Shown one piece after another: positions 41,473 to 50,195 of a stretch of 64,000 bases of DNA. Every line of letters begins with the position of its first letter. Position 1 is the stretch's first letter. Below the pieces are notes generated by a model, which ran no database searches, was not told where the DNA came from, and worked only from the letters and a program-made list of their open reading frames with translations. The stretch is taken from positions 1 to 64,000 of the forward strand of contig JAFEDS010000025.1 in NCBI GenBank assembly GCA_018241505.1, read 5' to 3'. Made by a program: the position numbers and the translations under genes. The stretch is from Pseudomonadota bacterium (lineage in GTDB: Bacteria > Pseudomonadota > Gammaproteobacteria > Steroidobacterales > Steroidobacteraceae).

Positions 41473-41915
41473 GGCTCACCTGCAATCAGGCGCCGGCGCT
41501 CTTGCTTGACCGCGACCAGGGGCTTGTGCCGCAAAGCCCCGACTTCGGCGGCGGTGAATTTTTGTACCGGGCGGGGAACGGCACTCAGGTTGTCCACCAT
41601 CCAGTTGAGCACCGCGGCCAGGTCGGCATCGGACAGCTTGGATTGGGCCGAGCCGGGTACCTGGATGAGGAATCGTCGTCCCTCAGGCTTGCTCGCCAGG
41701 GGTACGAGGGTATCGCGAACGGAAGGCACACGCCCGGGCTCGCCACGTCCATCCGGAGTGTGGCACCCCATGCAATGAAGCATGTAGTTGACGTGCGGCT
41801 CGTACGCCCCTGCACTGCTACCCACGCACAGCAGCAATGCGAATGCGAGGCCCCTACTTCGCAGCAGAAACGATTCGCGCGGTAGAGCAATGATAGGGGA
41901 CGTTGGCCTTCCCAT
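41469..41915 (-). CDS. Small c-type cytochrome, probable amine dehydrogenase electron acceptor
   Basis: About 148 residues with an N-terminal hydrophobic leader (LAFALLLCVGSSAGA) and a single haem site HCMGCHT; a later NWMVDNL methionine may be the sixth ligand. The start at 41915 lies inside the end of the light-chain gene (62-base overlap). I found no later ATG before the leader, so the overlap is probably real, although a rare start codon nearer the leader is possible. By position it is the likely periplasmic carrier between the TTQ enzyme and the respiratory chain. It has one haem only, so it is not a MauG-type maturation protein. Confidence 0.82.
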   Translation of the reverse strand: MGRPTSPIIALPRESFLLRSRGLAFALLLCVGSSAGAYEPHVNYMLHCMGCHTPDGRGEPGRVPSVRDTLVPLASKPEGRRFLIQVPGSAQSKLSDADLAAVLNWMVDNLSAVPRPVQKFTAAEVGALRHKPLVAVKQERRRLIAGEP

Positions 41916-42375
41916 TTCCAGAGCACCAGTTGTAGTCGTTAGACTGGAATGGAATATACAACGGCGTATCGCGCTCATTGCGATTACACATGCAGCGGCC
42001 ACAGGTGGCCTTGCCGCAGCAATCATTGTACGAGATGACGTAGTCCTTGCCATCCAATGGGTTATGACAGGTTCCGACCCACGTCACCGCAGACATCTGG
42101 GTTCCCGGAGGACACGTGTCTTGAGTCCCGCCACAGCAACTGCATAGATAGCCATCGATCGCGCAATGGCGCCAATAGTCGCAGCTCGACGGGTCATCGA
42201 CTTTCTTGGCCTTAGGGTCCGGCGCCGGTGGCGTGGCACCCCGGGCGACCGGCAACAACGGCACCGTCGAAGCGCCGACCAACAGCGCACCAAGATATCC
42301 CACTACGCTGCGGCGCGACGTCCGCTTGGCCAGCGAGCGGGCTCGGCCTTCGACCAGTTGATCAAACCACTTCAT
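41854..42375 (-). CDS. aauA: TTQ amine dehydrogenase light chain (methylamine/aromatic amine dehydrogenase beta subunit)
   Basis: A 173-residue catalytic subunit with a Tat leader (TSRRSVVGYLGALLVG) and 14 cysteines in the mature part, as expected for the disulfide-knotted light chain. The two tryptophans that become tryptophan tryptophylquinone are present: Trp99 in AVTWVGTC and Trp150 in NDYNWCSGN. The catalytic-base aspartate is probably Asp118 in SYNDCCG. It oxidises primary amines to aldehydes plus ammonia in the periplasm. PaaK and an aldehyde dehydrogenase nearby favour aromatic amines over methylamine, hence the symbol. It overlaps the heavy-chain stop by four bases. Maturation genes (mauG, mauE, mauD) are absent from the window. 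Confidence 0.9.
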   Translation of the reverse strand: MKWFDQLVEGRARSLAKRTSRRSVVGYLGALLVGASTVPLLPVARGATPPAPDPKAKKVDDPSSCDYWRHCAIDGYLCSCCGGTQDTCPPGTQMSAVTWVGTCHNPLDGKDYVISYNDCCGKATCGRCMCNRNERDTPLYIPFQSNDYNWCSGNGKANVPYHCSTARIVSAAK

Positions 42376-43499
42376 GGATTCACCAACACGGTCGGCGTCG
42401 TGCCGATGTCGGTTACGGAGCGCAGGAACTTCCCGCTGGTGGCGTCATAGATATCGAGCACGTTGCTCTCAATGAAAATGGAAAACAGGAGGGGATGCGC
42501 ATCGCGGCTGACCTGGATGGAGCCGGAATCGTGCTGCATGGAAATCTTCTGGATGCGGGCCCGTTTGGCCAGGTCGTAGACCCAGACCTCGCGCCCCGGG
42601 TCCTTGTGAGTGTACAGATCGCCCTGGTGCATGATGGAGTACAGGCGGTTCGTCCCGCTGTGAACGGCAAGCTGTTGCAATCCGCCGGGGCGCCATTTCG
42701 CGGCCTTTTCTTCGGCACTCAGCAACGACCAGGTTGGCTGCAGCTTCAGGGCGCCTTTTTCCGCCTTCACCGGATACAGACCGCCGCTGAACGATACGAA
42801 GTACCAGGTATCGCCCACCCGGACCGCCTTCTCGGTGACGGGGTCCTTTTCAACATCAAACAGCGGCTCGTCGGTGCGGTCGCTGCTCTTGACCTTGCCG
42901 GTATCGTCAATGACGGTATTCAACAGCGCGCCATCGGCACAAATGCTGAAAAACGAGCGATTACCCGTGGGATAGACCAGTGCGCAACCCGAGCTCTCGA
43001 TCTCGCCCACGAATTTCTTCGCCTGCGTGTCGACCACCGTGATGCTTTGGCCCGGATTGAAGTTGTAGAGCAACAGGAAACGGCCGTCATCGGTCAACTG
43101 CGCATTCGCCATCATGGGCAGGTTCGATGAGCGCTTCGGCGGTATCTGGATCTCACTGATGAACGACAGATGCGCCGGATCGTACAGGGAGATCACGTCC
43201 GTGCGTTCGCCGCGCGTGCCACGCGAGAAATAGGTCTCGGGCGAGTAGATGACGCGGCCGTCCAGCGACGGAACGACCCGCAACGCACCGAACCCGGTAT
43301 TCAACTCACCGACAAACCGGCCCGCATCGCCATCGACGAGCATGGCCTTGCCACTGACCATGTGAGGAAACACAAAGTCATTGACCCAGATCCAGTGGGC
43401 TGGCGTGGGCTGCGGCAAGGTCACGACATTGGCCGCGGGTTCCACTGCCGCGGCGGTCGCGGACAGGCAGGCCAGCAGGAGCATCCCCACTTTTGACAT
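42372..43499 (-). CDS. aauB: TTQ amine dehydrogenase heavy chain
   Basis: A 375-residue periplasmic seven-bladed propeller with a Sec leader ending SATAAA. Family marks include HWIWVNDFVFPHMVSGKAMLVDGDAGRFVGELNTGFGA near the mature start, FLLLYNFNPGQSITVVD, and the blade with YSIMHQGDLYTHKDPGREVWVYDLAKRARIQKI; it closes with PTVLVNP. It supports the TTQ light chain and forms the substrate funnel. It is first in the minus operon heavy-light-cytochrome-PaaK, starting 16 bases from the TetR operator at 43515. Unlike mau or aau loci, no maturation genes separate the two chains. Confidence 0.92.
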   Translation of the reverse strand: MSKVGMLLLACLSATAAAVEPAANVVTLPQPTPAHWIWVNDFVFPHMVSGKAMLVDGDAGRFVGELNTGFGALRVVPSLDGRVIYSPETYFSRGTRGERTDVISLYDPAHLSFISEIQIPPKRSSNLPMMANAQLTDDGRFLLLYNFNPGQSITVVDTQAKKFVGEIESSGCALVYPTGNRSFFSICADGALLNTVIDDTGKVKSSDRTDEPLFDVEKDPVTEKAVRVGDTWYFVSFSGGLYPVKAEKGALKLQPTWSLLSAEEKAAKWRPGGLQQLAVHSGTNRLYSIMHQGDLYTHKDPGREVWVYDLAKRARIQKISMQHDSGSIQVSRDAHPLLFSIFIESNVLDIYDATSGKFLRSVTDIGTTPTVLVNP

Positions 43500-43514
43500 T
43501 CAGTAGCGCTTCTT

Positions 43515-43530
43515 TTGGTCGGTTGACCAA
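43515..43530. promoter_or_regulatory. TetR operator copy 2, TTGGTCGGTTGACCAA
   Basis: An inverted repeat TTGGTC-N4-GACCAA centred in the 51-base divergent gap between the amine dehydrogenase heavy chain (43499, minus) and the TetR gene (43551, plus). A TACAAT -10-like hexamer (43536-43541) follows it toward the TetR gene and would place transcription start within a few bases of the ATG, so that message may be nearly leaderless. Position and symmetry fit autorepression plus control of the dehydrogenase operon. Confidence 0.8.
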
Positions 43531-43550
43531 TACGCTACAATCCGGGCCGA

Positions 43551-44201
43551 ATGCAAGTCAAGACGAAGCGAGCCGCGCGGCCTCGTATACAGCCTGGCCG
43601 GCGCCCGGGCAACGACACCGCCGCGCGCATAGTTCTGGCCGCCCGCGAGCTGCTCATGACGGAAGGCTACGCGCAGTTTTCCATGCGCAATGTGGCCGCC
43701 CGCGCCGGCCTGCACCTGGCCAACGTCCAGTACTACTACAAAACCCGGGAAGACCTCGTCAAGGCACTCCTGGACGACACGGGGGAGCGTTACCGCTCCT
43801 CCTACGAAACGCTGCGCGCGAACGCCCCGGCTGACCGCGAGGCCCGCTTCAAGGCCGTGGTCGAATTCAACCTGAAGGACATCGCGACCACCGAAACGCG
43901 GCGTTATTTCATCCAGTTATGGGCCCTGCTGACGGAAATCGACGGCCGGGCCGGCCACCTGATGCACGACTTGTACGCGATCGACATCCAGCAGTTGAGC
44001 GACTGCATTGCCGACCTGGTTCCTGAGACGGACGGGGCCGAGGTACGCCGCCGGGCGAGCATCCTGGCAGCCATGATTGAGGGCATGGTGGTCGTCCGAG
44101 GTGCCCACAGCCGCAACCCGGCAGAACTCAAGAAGCTCATGGCCCGCGCGCAGGGCATGGCCATGCAAATCGCCCTTGGCCTCGTGCCGGATGTGAATTA
44201 G
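43551..44201 (+). CDS. TetR-family regulator of the amine operons
   Basis: A 216-residue regulator with a basic N-terminus, a TetR helix-turn-helix (FSMRNVAARAGLHLANVQYYYKTREDLVKALL, residues 43-74) and a helical ligand domain. It lies back to back with the amine dehydrogenase operon across the TTGGTC-N4-GACCAA operator, and a second copy of the operator precedes the flavoprotein operon. It is therefore the probable local repressor responding to an amine or its aldehyde or acid. No Shine-Dalgarno sequence is visible before the ATG. Confidence 0.9.
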   Translation: MQVKTKRAARPRIQPGRRPGNDTAARIVLAARELLMTEGYAQFSMRNVAARAGLHLANVQYYYKTREDLVKALLDDTGERYRSSYETLRANAPADREARFKAVVEFNLKDIATTETRRYFIQLWALLTEIDGRAGHLMHDLYAIDIQQLSDCIADLVPETDGAEVRRRASILAAMIEGMVVVRGAHSRNPAELKKLMARAQGMAMQIALGLVPDVN

Positions 44202-44212
44202 TCTCACCGGAC

Positions 44213-45226
44213 ATGCACGCGCTCACTGAAATCGAAGCGTCGGCGCTTCCCTACCTGCCCAACCCTCGGTCGGTCCAGTCGGGACACTCGGTTGACGAAG
44301 CCACGGACGTCGTCAGCCGGAATATCTATCCCCATCGCCTGCGAACCGCGAATACCAGCGGCCAGAGCCTCATGTGCCTGACATCCGCCCTGGATCTCGG
44401 CGACTGTGCGTTAGGTTATGTGCAGTACGGGTTTGAGGTTGAGATCGACTCGGGGGTCATCGCCGAATACCAGTTGGTGAAAACCACGCTCGCCGGCCAG
44501 GGTCGCGTGACCTGCGGACCGGAGTCGGTAATCACCACGCCTCGCTCGATTGTCATGACGTCGCTGACCGAAACATCTCGCGTCATGATGTCCGCTGAAT
44601 GCCGCCACCTGACGGCCCGCGTCTGCCGCACTGCGGTCGAGCAACGGATCATGGAAAAGCTGGGGCGGCGCCTCAGCGCACCCCTCAAGTTCCACATGGA
44701 AATCCCCTCGGACTCCGACTTCGGACGGGCCTGGCATCAGCTCCTGGCGCATATCTGCAACCTGTCGGCGACCGCTCCCAAGGCGCTCGCCGCCGAGGAG
44801 GTGCGCAAACAATATTCGCGCACCATGATCGAGCTGCTGGTGCACGCAGCGCCCCACAACTATTCCGAAGAGCTGGAGCGGGGAGCGGCTGGGACCGCGA
44901 TTCCGTGGTATGTGCGCCGGGCGCGCGCCTACATACACGATCACCTGGCAGACCTGCGCTCCGTGGCCCAGATCGCCACGGCGGTCGGAATCACCCCGCG
45001 GAGCCTGCAGAACGGTTTTCGCCGGGTCTTCAACATGACCCCCGCCGAGTACCTGCGGGATATCCGCATCCAGGCCCTGCATGAATCTCTCATGCGCGCG
45101 GATCCGAGCCGCAGCGTGACCGAGCTGATGCAGGATGTCGGCATCGTCAATTTCGGGCGCTACGCGCAGTACTACCGCCGCAAGATGGGGGTCGCCCCGT
45201 CCGAAACCCTCAAGGACAGCGCCTAG
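44213..45226 (+). CDS. AraC-family activator with AraC_binding_2-type sensor domain
   Basis: A 337-residue regulator. The N-terminal sensor (about residues 60-200: CALGYVQYGFEVEIDSGVIAEYQLVKTTLAGQGRV and later SAECRHLTARV) matches the AraC_binding_2 class. The C-terminal double helix-turn-helix includes SVAQIATAVGITPRSLQNGFRRVFNMTPAEYLRD. Regulators of this class, such as FeaR, activate aromatic amine genes in other bacteria. It starts 11 bases after the TetR gene and 120 bases before the TonB receptor, so it probably activates the plus-strand operon that begins at 45347. Confidence 0.88.
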   Translation: MHALTEIEASALPYLPNPRSVQSGHSVDEATDVVSRNIYPHRLRTANTSGQSLMCLTSALDLGDCALGYVQYGFEVEIDSGVIAEYQLVKTTLAGQGRVTCGPESVITTPRSIVMTSLTETSRVMMSAECRHLTARVCRTAVEQRIMEKLGRRLSAPLKFHMEIPSDSDFGRAWHQLLAHICNLSATAPKALAAEEVRKQYSRTMIELLVHAAPHNYSEELERGAAGTAIPWYVRRARAYIHDHLADLRSVAQIATAVGITPRSLQNGFRRVFNMTPAEYLRDIRIQALHESLMRADPSRSVTELMQDVGIVNFGRYAQYYRRKMGVAPSETLKDSA

Positions 45227-45311
45227 CATTTCGTTGCGCACCGGCAACAACCGGCCGCCCCCCTGCAATTTTTTCCGATTCCGTATCGCGCGTTCGCATT
45301 GCACGCGACTA

Positions 45312-45335
45312 AGCTCCACGGAGCTTCCACGTGGA
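45312..45335 (+). promoter_or_regulatory. Palindromic elements before the amine-cluster TonB receptor
   Basis: The 120-base gap ahead of the receptor holds AGCTCC-AC-GGAGCT (45312-45325) followed directly by a perfect 10-base palindrome TCCACGTGGA (45326-45335). CTCCAC and GTGGAG also pair across the two. These overlapping dyads sit 12-35 bases before the ATG and could be an operator or a leader hairpin. The bound factor is unknown; neither element resembles the TetR site. Confidence 0.4.
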
Positions 45336-45346
45336 GTGCCAACGCA

Positions 45347-47518
45347 ATGCCTCGAATAACAATGAAGGCGCTGGCGGGGTTGTCCGCTTGCGTCTGCCTG
45401 GGGGTGCCCCCGAGTGTCTGGTCGCAGGAAAACGGCGACTCGGACAAGCTCGCCGAAATTGTCGTCACCGCGCAAAAGCGCGAGCAGAACCTGCAGGATG
45501 TCGGTACGTCCGTCACTGCGTTCGACGCCAACACTTTGCAACAACTGGGATTGAAGGATGTCACGAGCGTGACATCGCAGGTGCCGGGCCTGCAATTCAA
45601 CCAGTACGGCTCGACGGTGACCATCTACAACCTCCGCGGCGTGTCGCAGAACGACTTCAGCGACCACCAGGAGGCTCCCGTTGCCGTGTACTCCGACGAC
45701 GCCTACATCGCATCGACGGGTGCGTTGGCCGGAACCCTGTTCGACACGCAGCGGGTGGAAGTCCTCCGCGGTCCCCAGGGCACACTGTTCGGTCGCAATG
45801 CCACGGGCGGACTGATCCAGTATTTCAGCAACCAACCGACCGACCACCTGGATGGCTACCTGGATGTCACGGGCGGCAACTTCAGCCGGTTCGATTCCGA
45901 GGGCGCCATCGGCGGTCCCCTGACCGATACCCTGTCGACCCGGGCGGCCTTCGCCACCAACTACCACGACGGCTACATTACCAACGACCTGGGCGGCCGC
46001 ATCAACAATCAGCGCCAGTTCGCGGGTCGTCTGCAATTCACGTGGAAGTTCGCCGACAACGGCGAGGTCCGCCTGAAGTTGCACGGAATCAACAACGACA
46101 GTGAGGTCGCGGGCAACTATTCCTGGGCCGCCTCGGTGCCCGATGCAACGGGGCGCGGCGTGTTCAACCCCGGTGGGACCGATGGCTTCGGCTACATCAA
46201 CCCGAGCACCAGCCCGTTTCACCAGTCCGAAGACCGGCGCGGGATATTCAATCGCACGGTGTACGGCGCCACGGTGCACGCCATCTACAAGACCGATTTA
46301 TTCACAGTGACCTCGGTCACCGACTACCAGCACGTGCAGAAGCGTTACGGCGAAGATTCCGATATGTCGCCGAACCCGATCTTCAATTACGACGTGCTGT
46401 ATCACTTTCACCAGTTGTCGCAGGAATTGCGTCTGAATGGCGAAGGGGACCGGTACCGGTGGGTTGGCGGGTTCTACTACCTGCACTATGACAGCCGCGA
46501 CATCGGCACTACTTCTCTCATCGAGCCCATCGGCCTCGGGCGCGCCGACTTCAGCCTGAGCACCAGCTCGCCGTCGGTGTTTGCGCAGGGGGAATACGAC
46601 CTGCTGCCGCAGTTGACCTTTATCGCGGGCGCCCGCTACACCTACGACGACAAAAAGTTCGACTACTACTACTACTGCGAGGCCTGCGACGAGAACGTCC
46701 ACTACGTGTCGCCGCAGTTCCCGAGCGCGGCCAAGAAATTCAACATCGGCACCGGCAAGGTCGAGCTCGACTACAAGCCCACCAAGGACTTCATGGTGTA
46801 CGCGAGCTGGAACCGGGGTGCCAAGGGGGGCGGCTGGTCGGCGCCCACTTCGGGATTTGTCGACGTTGAAACGCTGCCCTACGCCATGGAGCGCCTGACC
46901 AACATCGAGGCCGGCTTCAAGTCGACCTTCTGGGACGGTCGTGCGCGCCTGAACGGCTCGATCTTCCACTACGACTACAAGAACTACCAGGGCTTCTTCC
47001 TGGACGTGGCCACGCAGGTGGTGGAGAACATCGATGCCAAGGTGAAAGGTGGCGAGCTGGAATTCTCGGTGATTCCGTTCCACGGCCTGAACGTGCAGCT
47101 CGGCGTGTCCCATCTGGAATCGATGGCCCCGCATGTTCCCACGCCGGCCGGAGATGTTGTTCCCGCAGAGCTGCCGCAGGCACCGCACTGGACCTTGAAC
47201 GCCCTGGCCCGCTACGAGTGGCCCCTGTTGGGTGGCATGGCCTCGATCGAGACCGATGCGAAATGGAACAGCCAACAGTACCTGGAGCTGATCAACGCGC
47301 CCGTCGACTTGCAGCCCTCATACGCCGTCATCAATGCTCGCGTAGGCTTCGGCAGCGTGGACGATCGTTGGCAGGTGAGTGCGTTCGTCAAGAACGCGGC
47401 TGACAAATGGTACCGCTTGTACAACCTGGACCTTTCCGGCTTCACCGGCAGCAATCAGGGAGTCTACGCTCCACCGCGCGAATACGGCCTGGAGCTGCGC
47501 TATCACTTTGGAGGTTGA
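45347..47518 (+). CDS. TonB-dependent outer-membrane receptor of the amine island
   Basis: A 723-residue receptor. The leader (from Met16-equivalent MKALAG) ends near SVWSQ, followed by LAEIVVTAQKREQNLQDVG, a plug with FDTQRVEVLRGPQGTLFGRNATGG, and a barrel ending in LELRYHFGG. The last residues are Gly-Gly after the usual aromatic, slightly unusual. The ATG at 45347 was used; 45362, at the leader itself, is an alternative. It heads an operon with aldehyde dehydrogenase, transporter, SDR, phospho-lyase and kinase, so it probably imports a larger amine-containing or aromatic substrate rather than iron. Confidence 0.92.
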   Translation: MPRITMKALAGLSACVCLGVPPSVWSQENGDSDKLAEIVVTAQKREQNLQDVGTSVTAFDANTLQQLGLKDVTSVTSQVPGLQFNQYGSTVTIYNLRGVSQNDFSDHQEAPVAVYSDDAYIASTGALAGTLFDTQRVEVLRGPQGTLFGRNATGGLIQYFSNQPTDHLDGYLDVTGGNFSRFDSEGAIGGPLTDTLSTRAAFATNYHDGYITNDLGGRINNQRQFAGRLQFTWKFADNGEVRLKLHGINNDSEVAGNYSWAASVPDATGRGVFNPGGTDGFGYINPSTSPFHQSEDRRGIFNRTVYGATVHAIYKTDLFTVTSVTDYQHVQKRYGEDSDMSPNPIFNYDVLYHFHQLSQELRLNGEGDRYRWVGGFYYLHYDSRDIGTTSLIEPIGLGRADFSLSTSSPSVFAQGEYDLLPQLTFIAGARYTYDDKKFDYYYYCEACDENVHYVSPQFPSAAKKFNIGTGKVELDYKPTKDFMVYASWNRGAKGGGWSAPTSGFVDVETLPYAMERLTNIEAGFKSTFWDGRARLNGSIFHYDYKNYQGFFLDVATQVVENIDAKVKGGELEFSVIPFHGLNVQLGVSHLESMAPHVPTPAGDVVPAELPQAPHWTLNALARYEWPLLGGMASIETDAKWNSQQYLELINAPVDLQPSYAVINARVGFGSVDDRWQVSAFVKNAADKWYRLYNLDLSGFTGSNQGVYAPPREYGLELRYHFGG

Positions 47519-47522
47519 GAAC

Positions 47523-48935
47523 ATGACGGGCTTTTCGTTAACCATCGGTGGCAGAGCAGCGCCGACCACCAAGACTTTCAACGTACTCAACCCGGTTGAC
47601 GAGAGCGTCGTCGCGGCGTGTCCCGAAGGCACGGTCGCCCTGGTGGATGAAGCGGTCGCCAGCGCCCGCAAAGCATTCAAATCCTGGGCGGCCCTGCCCG
47701 ATGCCGAGCGCGTAGCCAAGCTGATGGCGATTGCCGATCTCATTGAGAAGCATCACCCGGAGCTGTCGCAGCTCATCACCCGCGAGCAGGGCAAGACCCA
47801 GAGCGGGCCGGGAGCGAACCTGGAAGTGGGGGGCGCTGTTGCCTGGACTCGCGCCACCGCCAGCCTGTCGTTGCCCGAACAGACCATCCAGGACGACGCC
47901 CAGGGCAAGATTGTCATGCGGCGCAAGCCCGTTGGTGTGGTTGCATCCATCACGCCATGGAACTGGCCGATGATGATCGCCGTGTGGCACATCATGCCTG
48001 CCTTGCGGGTCGGCTGTACGGTCGTCATCAAGCCCTCCCCGTTCACACCGTTGTCGACCTTGCGCATGGTCGAGCTCATGAACCAGGTTCTGCCGCCCGG
48101 CGTGATCAACGCCGTGACCGGTGGCGCTGATGTTGGAACACACCTCGTGAATCACCCGGACGTCAACAAGGTCGTGTTTACGGGTTCGATTGCCACCGGC
48201 AAGAAGGTCATGGAAGGGGCGGCCCACACGCTCAAGCGGGTAACTCTCGAGTTGGGAGGCAATGACGCGGGCATCATTCTGCCGGGAACGAACATCGATC
48301 CGTTGCTGGAGAAGCTCTTCTGGGGCTGCTTCATCAATGCCGGCCAGACCTGCGCGGCCCTGAAGCGCCTGTACGTTCACGAAAGTCAGTACGAGGAGGT
48401 GGTGCAGAAGTTCGCCGCCTACGTGGCGAAGATCCCGGTGGGGAACGGTCTCGACCCCCAGAACCTGATCGGGCCAGTCGCCAACAAGATGCAATACGAC
48501 AAGGTCAGCGGCCTGGTCGAAGACGCCCGCAACAGCGGCGCGAAGATTGTGGTCGGCGGCAATCCTGACAAAAAGCCGGGCTACTTCTATCCGTTGACGG
48601 TCATTGCCGAGGCGACGGACGGCATGCGCGTGGTCAAGGAAGAGCAATTCGGGCCCGTGATTCCAATTGTGAAGTACAAGACCGTCGAGGAAGCGCTTAC
48701 ACGGGCCAATTCACTGGACGTCGGTCTCGGCGGCTCGGTCTGGGGGAACGATCCCCAGGAAGCGGCCCGCTATGCGAGCCAGCTCGAGTGCGGCACGGCC
48801 TGGGTCAATCAGCACGGCAACCTGCATCCCATGGCGCCTTTCGGTGGCGTAAAGTGCTCAGGTATCGGCGTGGAATTCAACGTCGATGGATTGAAGGAAT
48901 ACACCACCGTGCAAGTCGTAAACGTCGCTCTCTAG
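47523..48935 (+). CDS. Aldehyde dehydrogenase (probable arylacetaldehyde dehydrogenase)
   Basis: A 470-residue NAD(P)-dependent aldehyde dehydrogenase with TPWNWPM (144-150), VFTGSIATGK (218-227), ELGGND (Glu243 general base) and NAGQTCAA (Cys277 nucleophile). Located four bases after the TonB receptor stop; GGAGG lies before the ATG. Both amine routes inferred for this island end in an aldehyde, and PaaK in the same island takes the corresponding acid, so phenylacetaldehyde or a hydroxylated form is the most likely substrate. The sequence alone would also fit succinate-semialdehyde or other aldehydes. Confidence 0.9.
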   Translation: MTGFSLTIGGRAAPTTKTFNVLNPVDESVVAACPEGTVALVDEAVASARKAFKSWAALPDAERVAKLMAIADLIEKHHPELSQLITREQGKTQSGPGANLEVGGAVAWTRATASLSLPEQTIQDDAQGKIVMRRKPVGVVASITPWNWPMMIAVWHIMPALRVGCTVVIKPSPFTPLSTLRMVELMNQVLPPGVINAVTGGADVGTHLVNHPDVNKVVFTGSIATGKKVMEGAAHTLKRVTLELGGNDAGIILPGTNIDPLLEKLFWGCFINAGQTCAALKRLYVHESQYEEVVQKFAAYVAKIPVGNGLDPQNLIGPVANKMQYDKVSGLVEDARNSGAKIVVGGNPDKKPGYFYPLTVIAEATDGMRVVKEEQFGPVIPIVKYKTVEEALTRANSLDVGLGGSVWGNDPQEAARYASQLECGTAWVNQHGNLHPMAPFGGVKCSGIGVEFNVDGLKEYTTVQVVNVAL

Positions 48936-48941
48936 CAGCCC

Positions 48942-50162
48942 ATGAGCTCACCTGCACCGTCGGTCGACCGGCGCGGCCTGATTGCCGCCATCCTGGTCGG
49001 CGTGATCGGGCCCGAGGTGTTCATTGTCCAACCCGGCTTCGTGCAGGGGCTGGTCCAGCACCTCGGTTTCGATGATCGAAGCGCGGGATACGCCGCTTCG
49101 ATCGAGGTGTGGGGGATCACCGCCACCACGGTGTTGATGACTTTCTTCGCGCACCATTTCAACTGGCGCAAGGTCATCAGCGTCTCGCTGATTCTCGTGG
49201 CCGTCAGCAATTTCGCGTGCATTGTAGTGCACGACAAGAGCCTGTTTCTGGCGCTGCGTTTCGTGGCGGGGCTCGGCTGCGGCAGCCTCATTTCATTGAG
49301 CTTTACGACGGTCGGCCTGACCAGCAACCCGGACAGGAACTTCGGCTACCTGATCATGTGGGTGCTGCTCTACGGTGCTGTTGTGTTGTTTGCCATGCCG
49401 GCGGCGTTCGCAGTCAGCGGCATGAGCGGGCCGCTCTTGTTCTTTGCACTGTTCCCGCTCACCGCGTTGCCGATGGTCAAGAGCTTTCCGGTGAGCGGCG
49501 AGACCGTGGCTGCTGTCGAGGCCGACGCGGTCAACCTTTCGAATGTGCTGAAAGGTTCCGCGCTGGCGGCGATGTTTGCCTATTTCATTGCGCAGGGCGT
49601 GGCCTGGGCGTACCTGTTCCTGATTGGTACCGCGGGCGGATTGTCCGAGCAGAAAGTTGCCAACGCGCTCACCCTGTCGCAGTTCGCAGGTGTTGCCGGT
49701 GCGCTGTTGCCGGCCATGGTGGGCTCGAGGTTCGGGCGCTGGCGGCCCTTGTCGATCGGCATCTGCGGCGGCGCGGTCGCCCTGGTGTTTCTGATCGGAC
49801 GCTTCGAATATCTGCCCTTCACGCTCTGGGTCTGCGTGTACAACTTTTTCTGGAACATGACACACCCCTTCCTGCTCGGCTCCATGGCGAGCTTCGACAG
49901 GCGCGGCCGGGTAGTTGTGTATGCCGTGGCGCTGCAGATGTTGGGGCTCGCTATCGGCCCGGCGCTCGCGGCCAGCGTGATCTCACCTGAACACTATGAC
50001 CGCGTGAACTGGCTGGCCATCGGCTTCTTCATGGTGAGCTGGATCTGCATTCTGCCGCCGGTGCTGTCACAACAGCGCAGCACCCAGGCCACCAAACTCG
50101 GTTGGGTGCAACGCATGCGTTGCACGGGTGTCCGCGCGAGCGGCACCCTGGATCGACGGTGA
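48942..50162 (+). CDS. Major facilitator superfamily transporter
   Basis: A 406-residue inner-membrane protein with about 12 hydrophobic helices. The loop between helices 2 and 3 (FAHHFNWRKV) fits the MFS motif-A position in a degenerate form, and FRFVAGLGCGS-like sequence lies in helix 4. The last 25 residues are hydrophilic and basic. It is six bases downstream of the aldehyde dehydrogenase. It presumably moves the amine, acid or a conjugate across the inner membrane; direction and substrate are unknown. Confidence 0.87.
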   Translation: MSSPAPSVDRRGLIAAILVGVIGPEVFIVQPGFVQGLVQHLGFDDRSAGYAASIEVWGITATTVLMTFFAHHFNWRKVISVSLILVAVSNFACIVVHDKSLFLALRFVAGLGCGSLISLSFTTVGLTSNPDRNFGYLIMWVLLYGAVVLFAMPAAFAVSGMSGPLLFFALFPLTALPMVKSFPVSGETVAAVEADAVNLSNVLKGSALAAMFAYFIAQGVAWAYLFLIGTAGGLSEQKVANALTLSQFAGVAGALLPAMVGSRFGRWRPLSIGICGGAVALVFLIGRFEYLPFTLWVCVYNFFWNMTHPFLLGSMASFDRRGRVVVYAVALQMLGLAIGPALAASVISPEHYDRVNWLAIGFFMVSWICILPPVLSQQRSTQATKLGWVQRMRCTGVRASGTLDRR

Positions 50163-50195
50163 GCAGGCCGGATGGCCTGCGCAAAAGGAGAACTC

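Noticed and set aside
41469-41915. The small cytochrome c as the missing MauG
   Set aside because: It has only one CxxCH and about 148 residues; MauG is a di-haem protein more than twice as long.
44411-46279. A 622-codon open frame on the minus strand opposite the AraC and TonB receptor genes
   Set aside because: Both genes beneath it have strong family signatures, and the reverse-strand product is low-complexity Val/Arg/Gly-rich without motifs.
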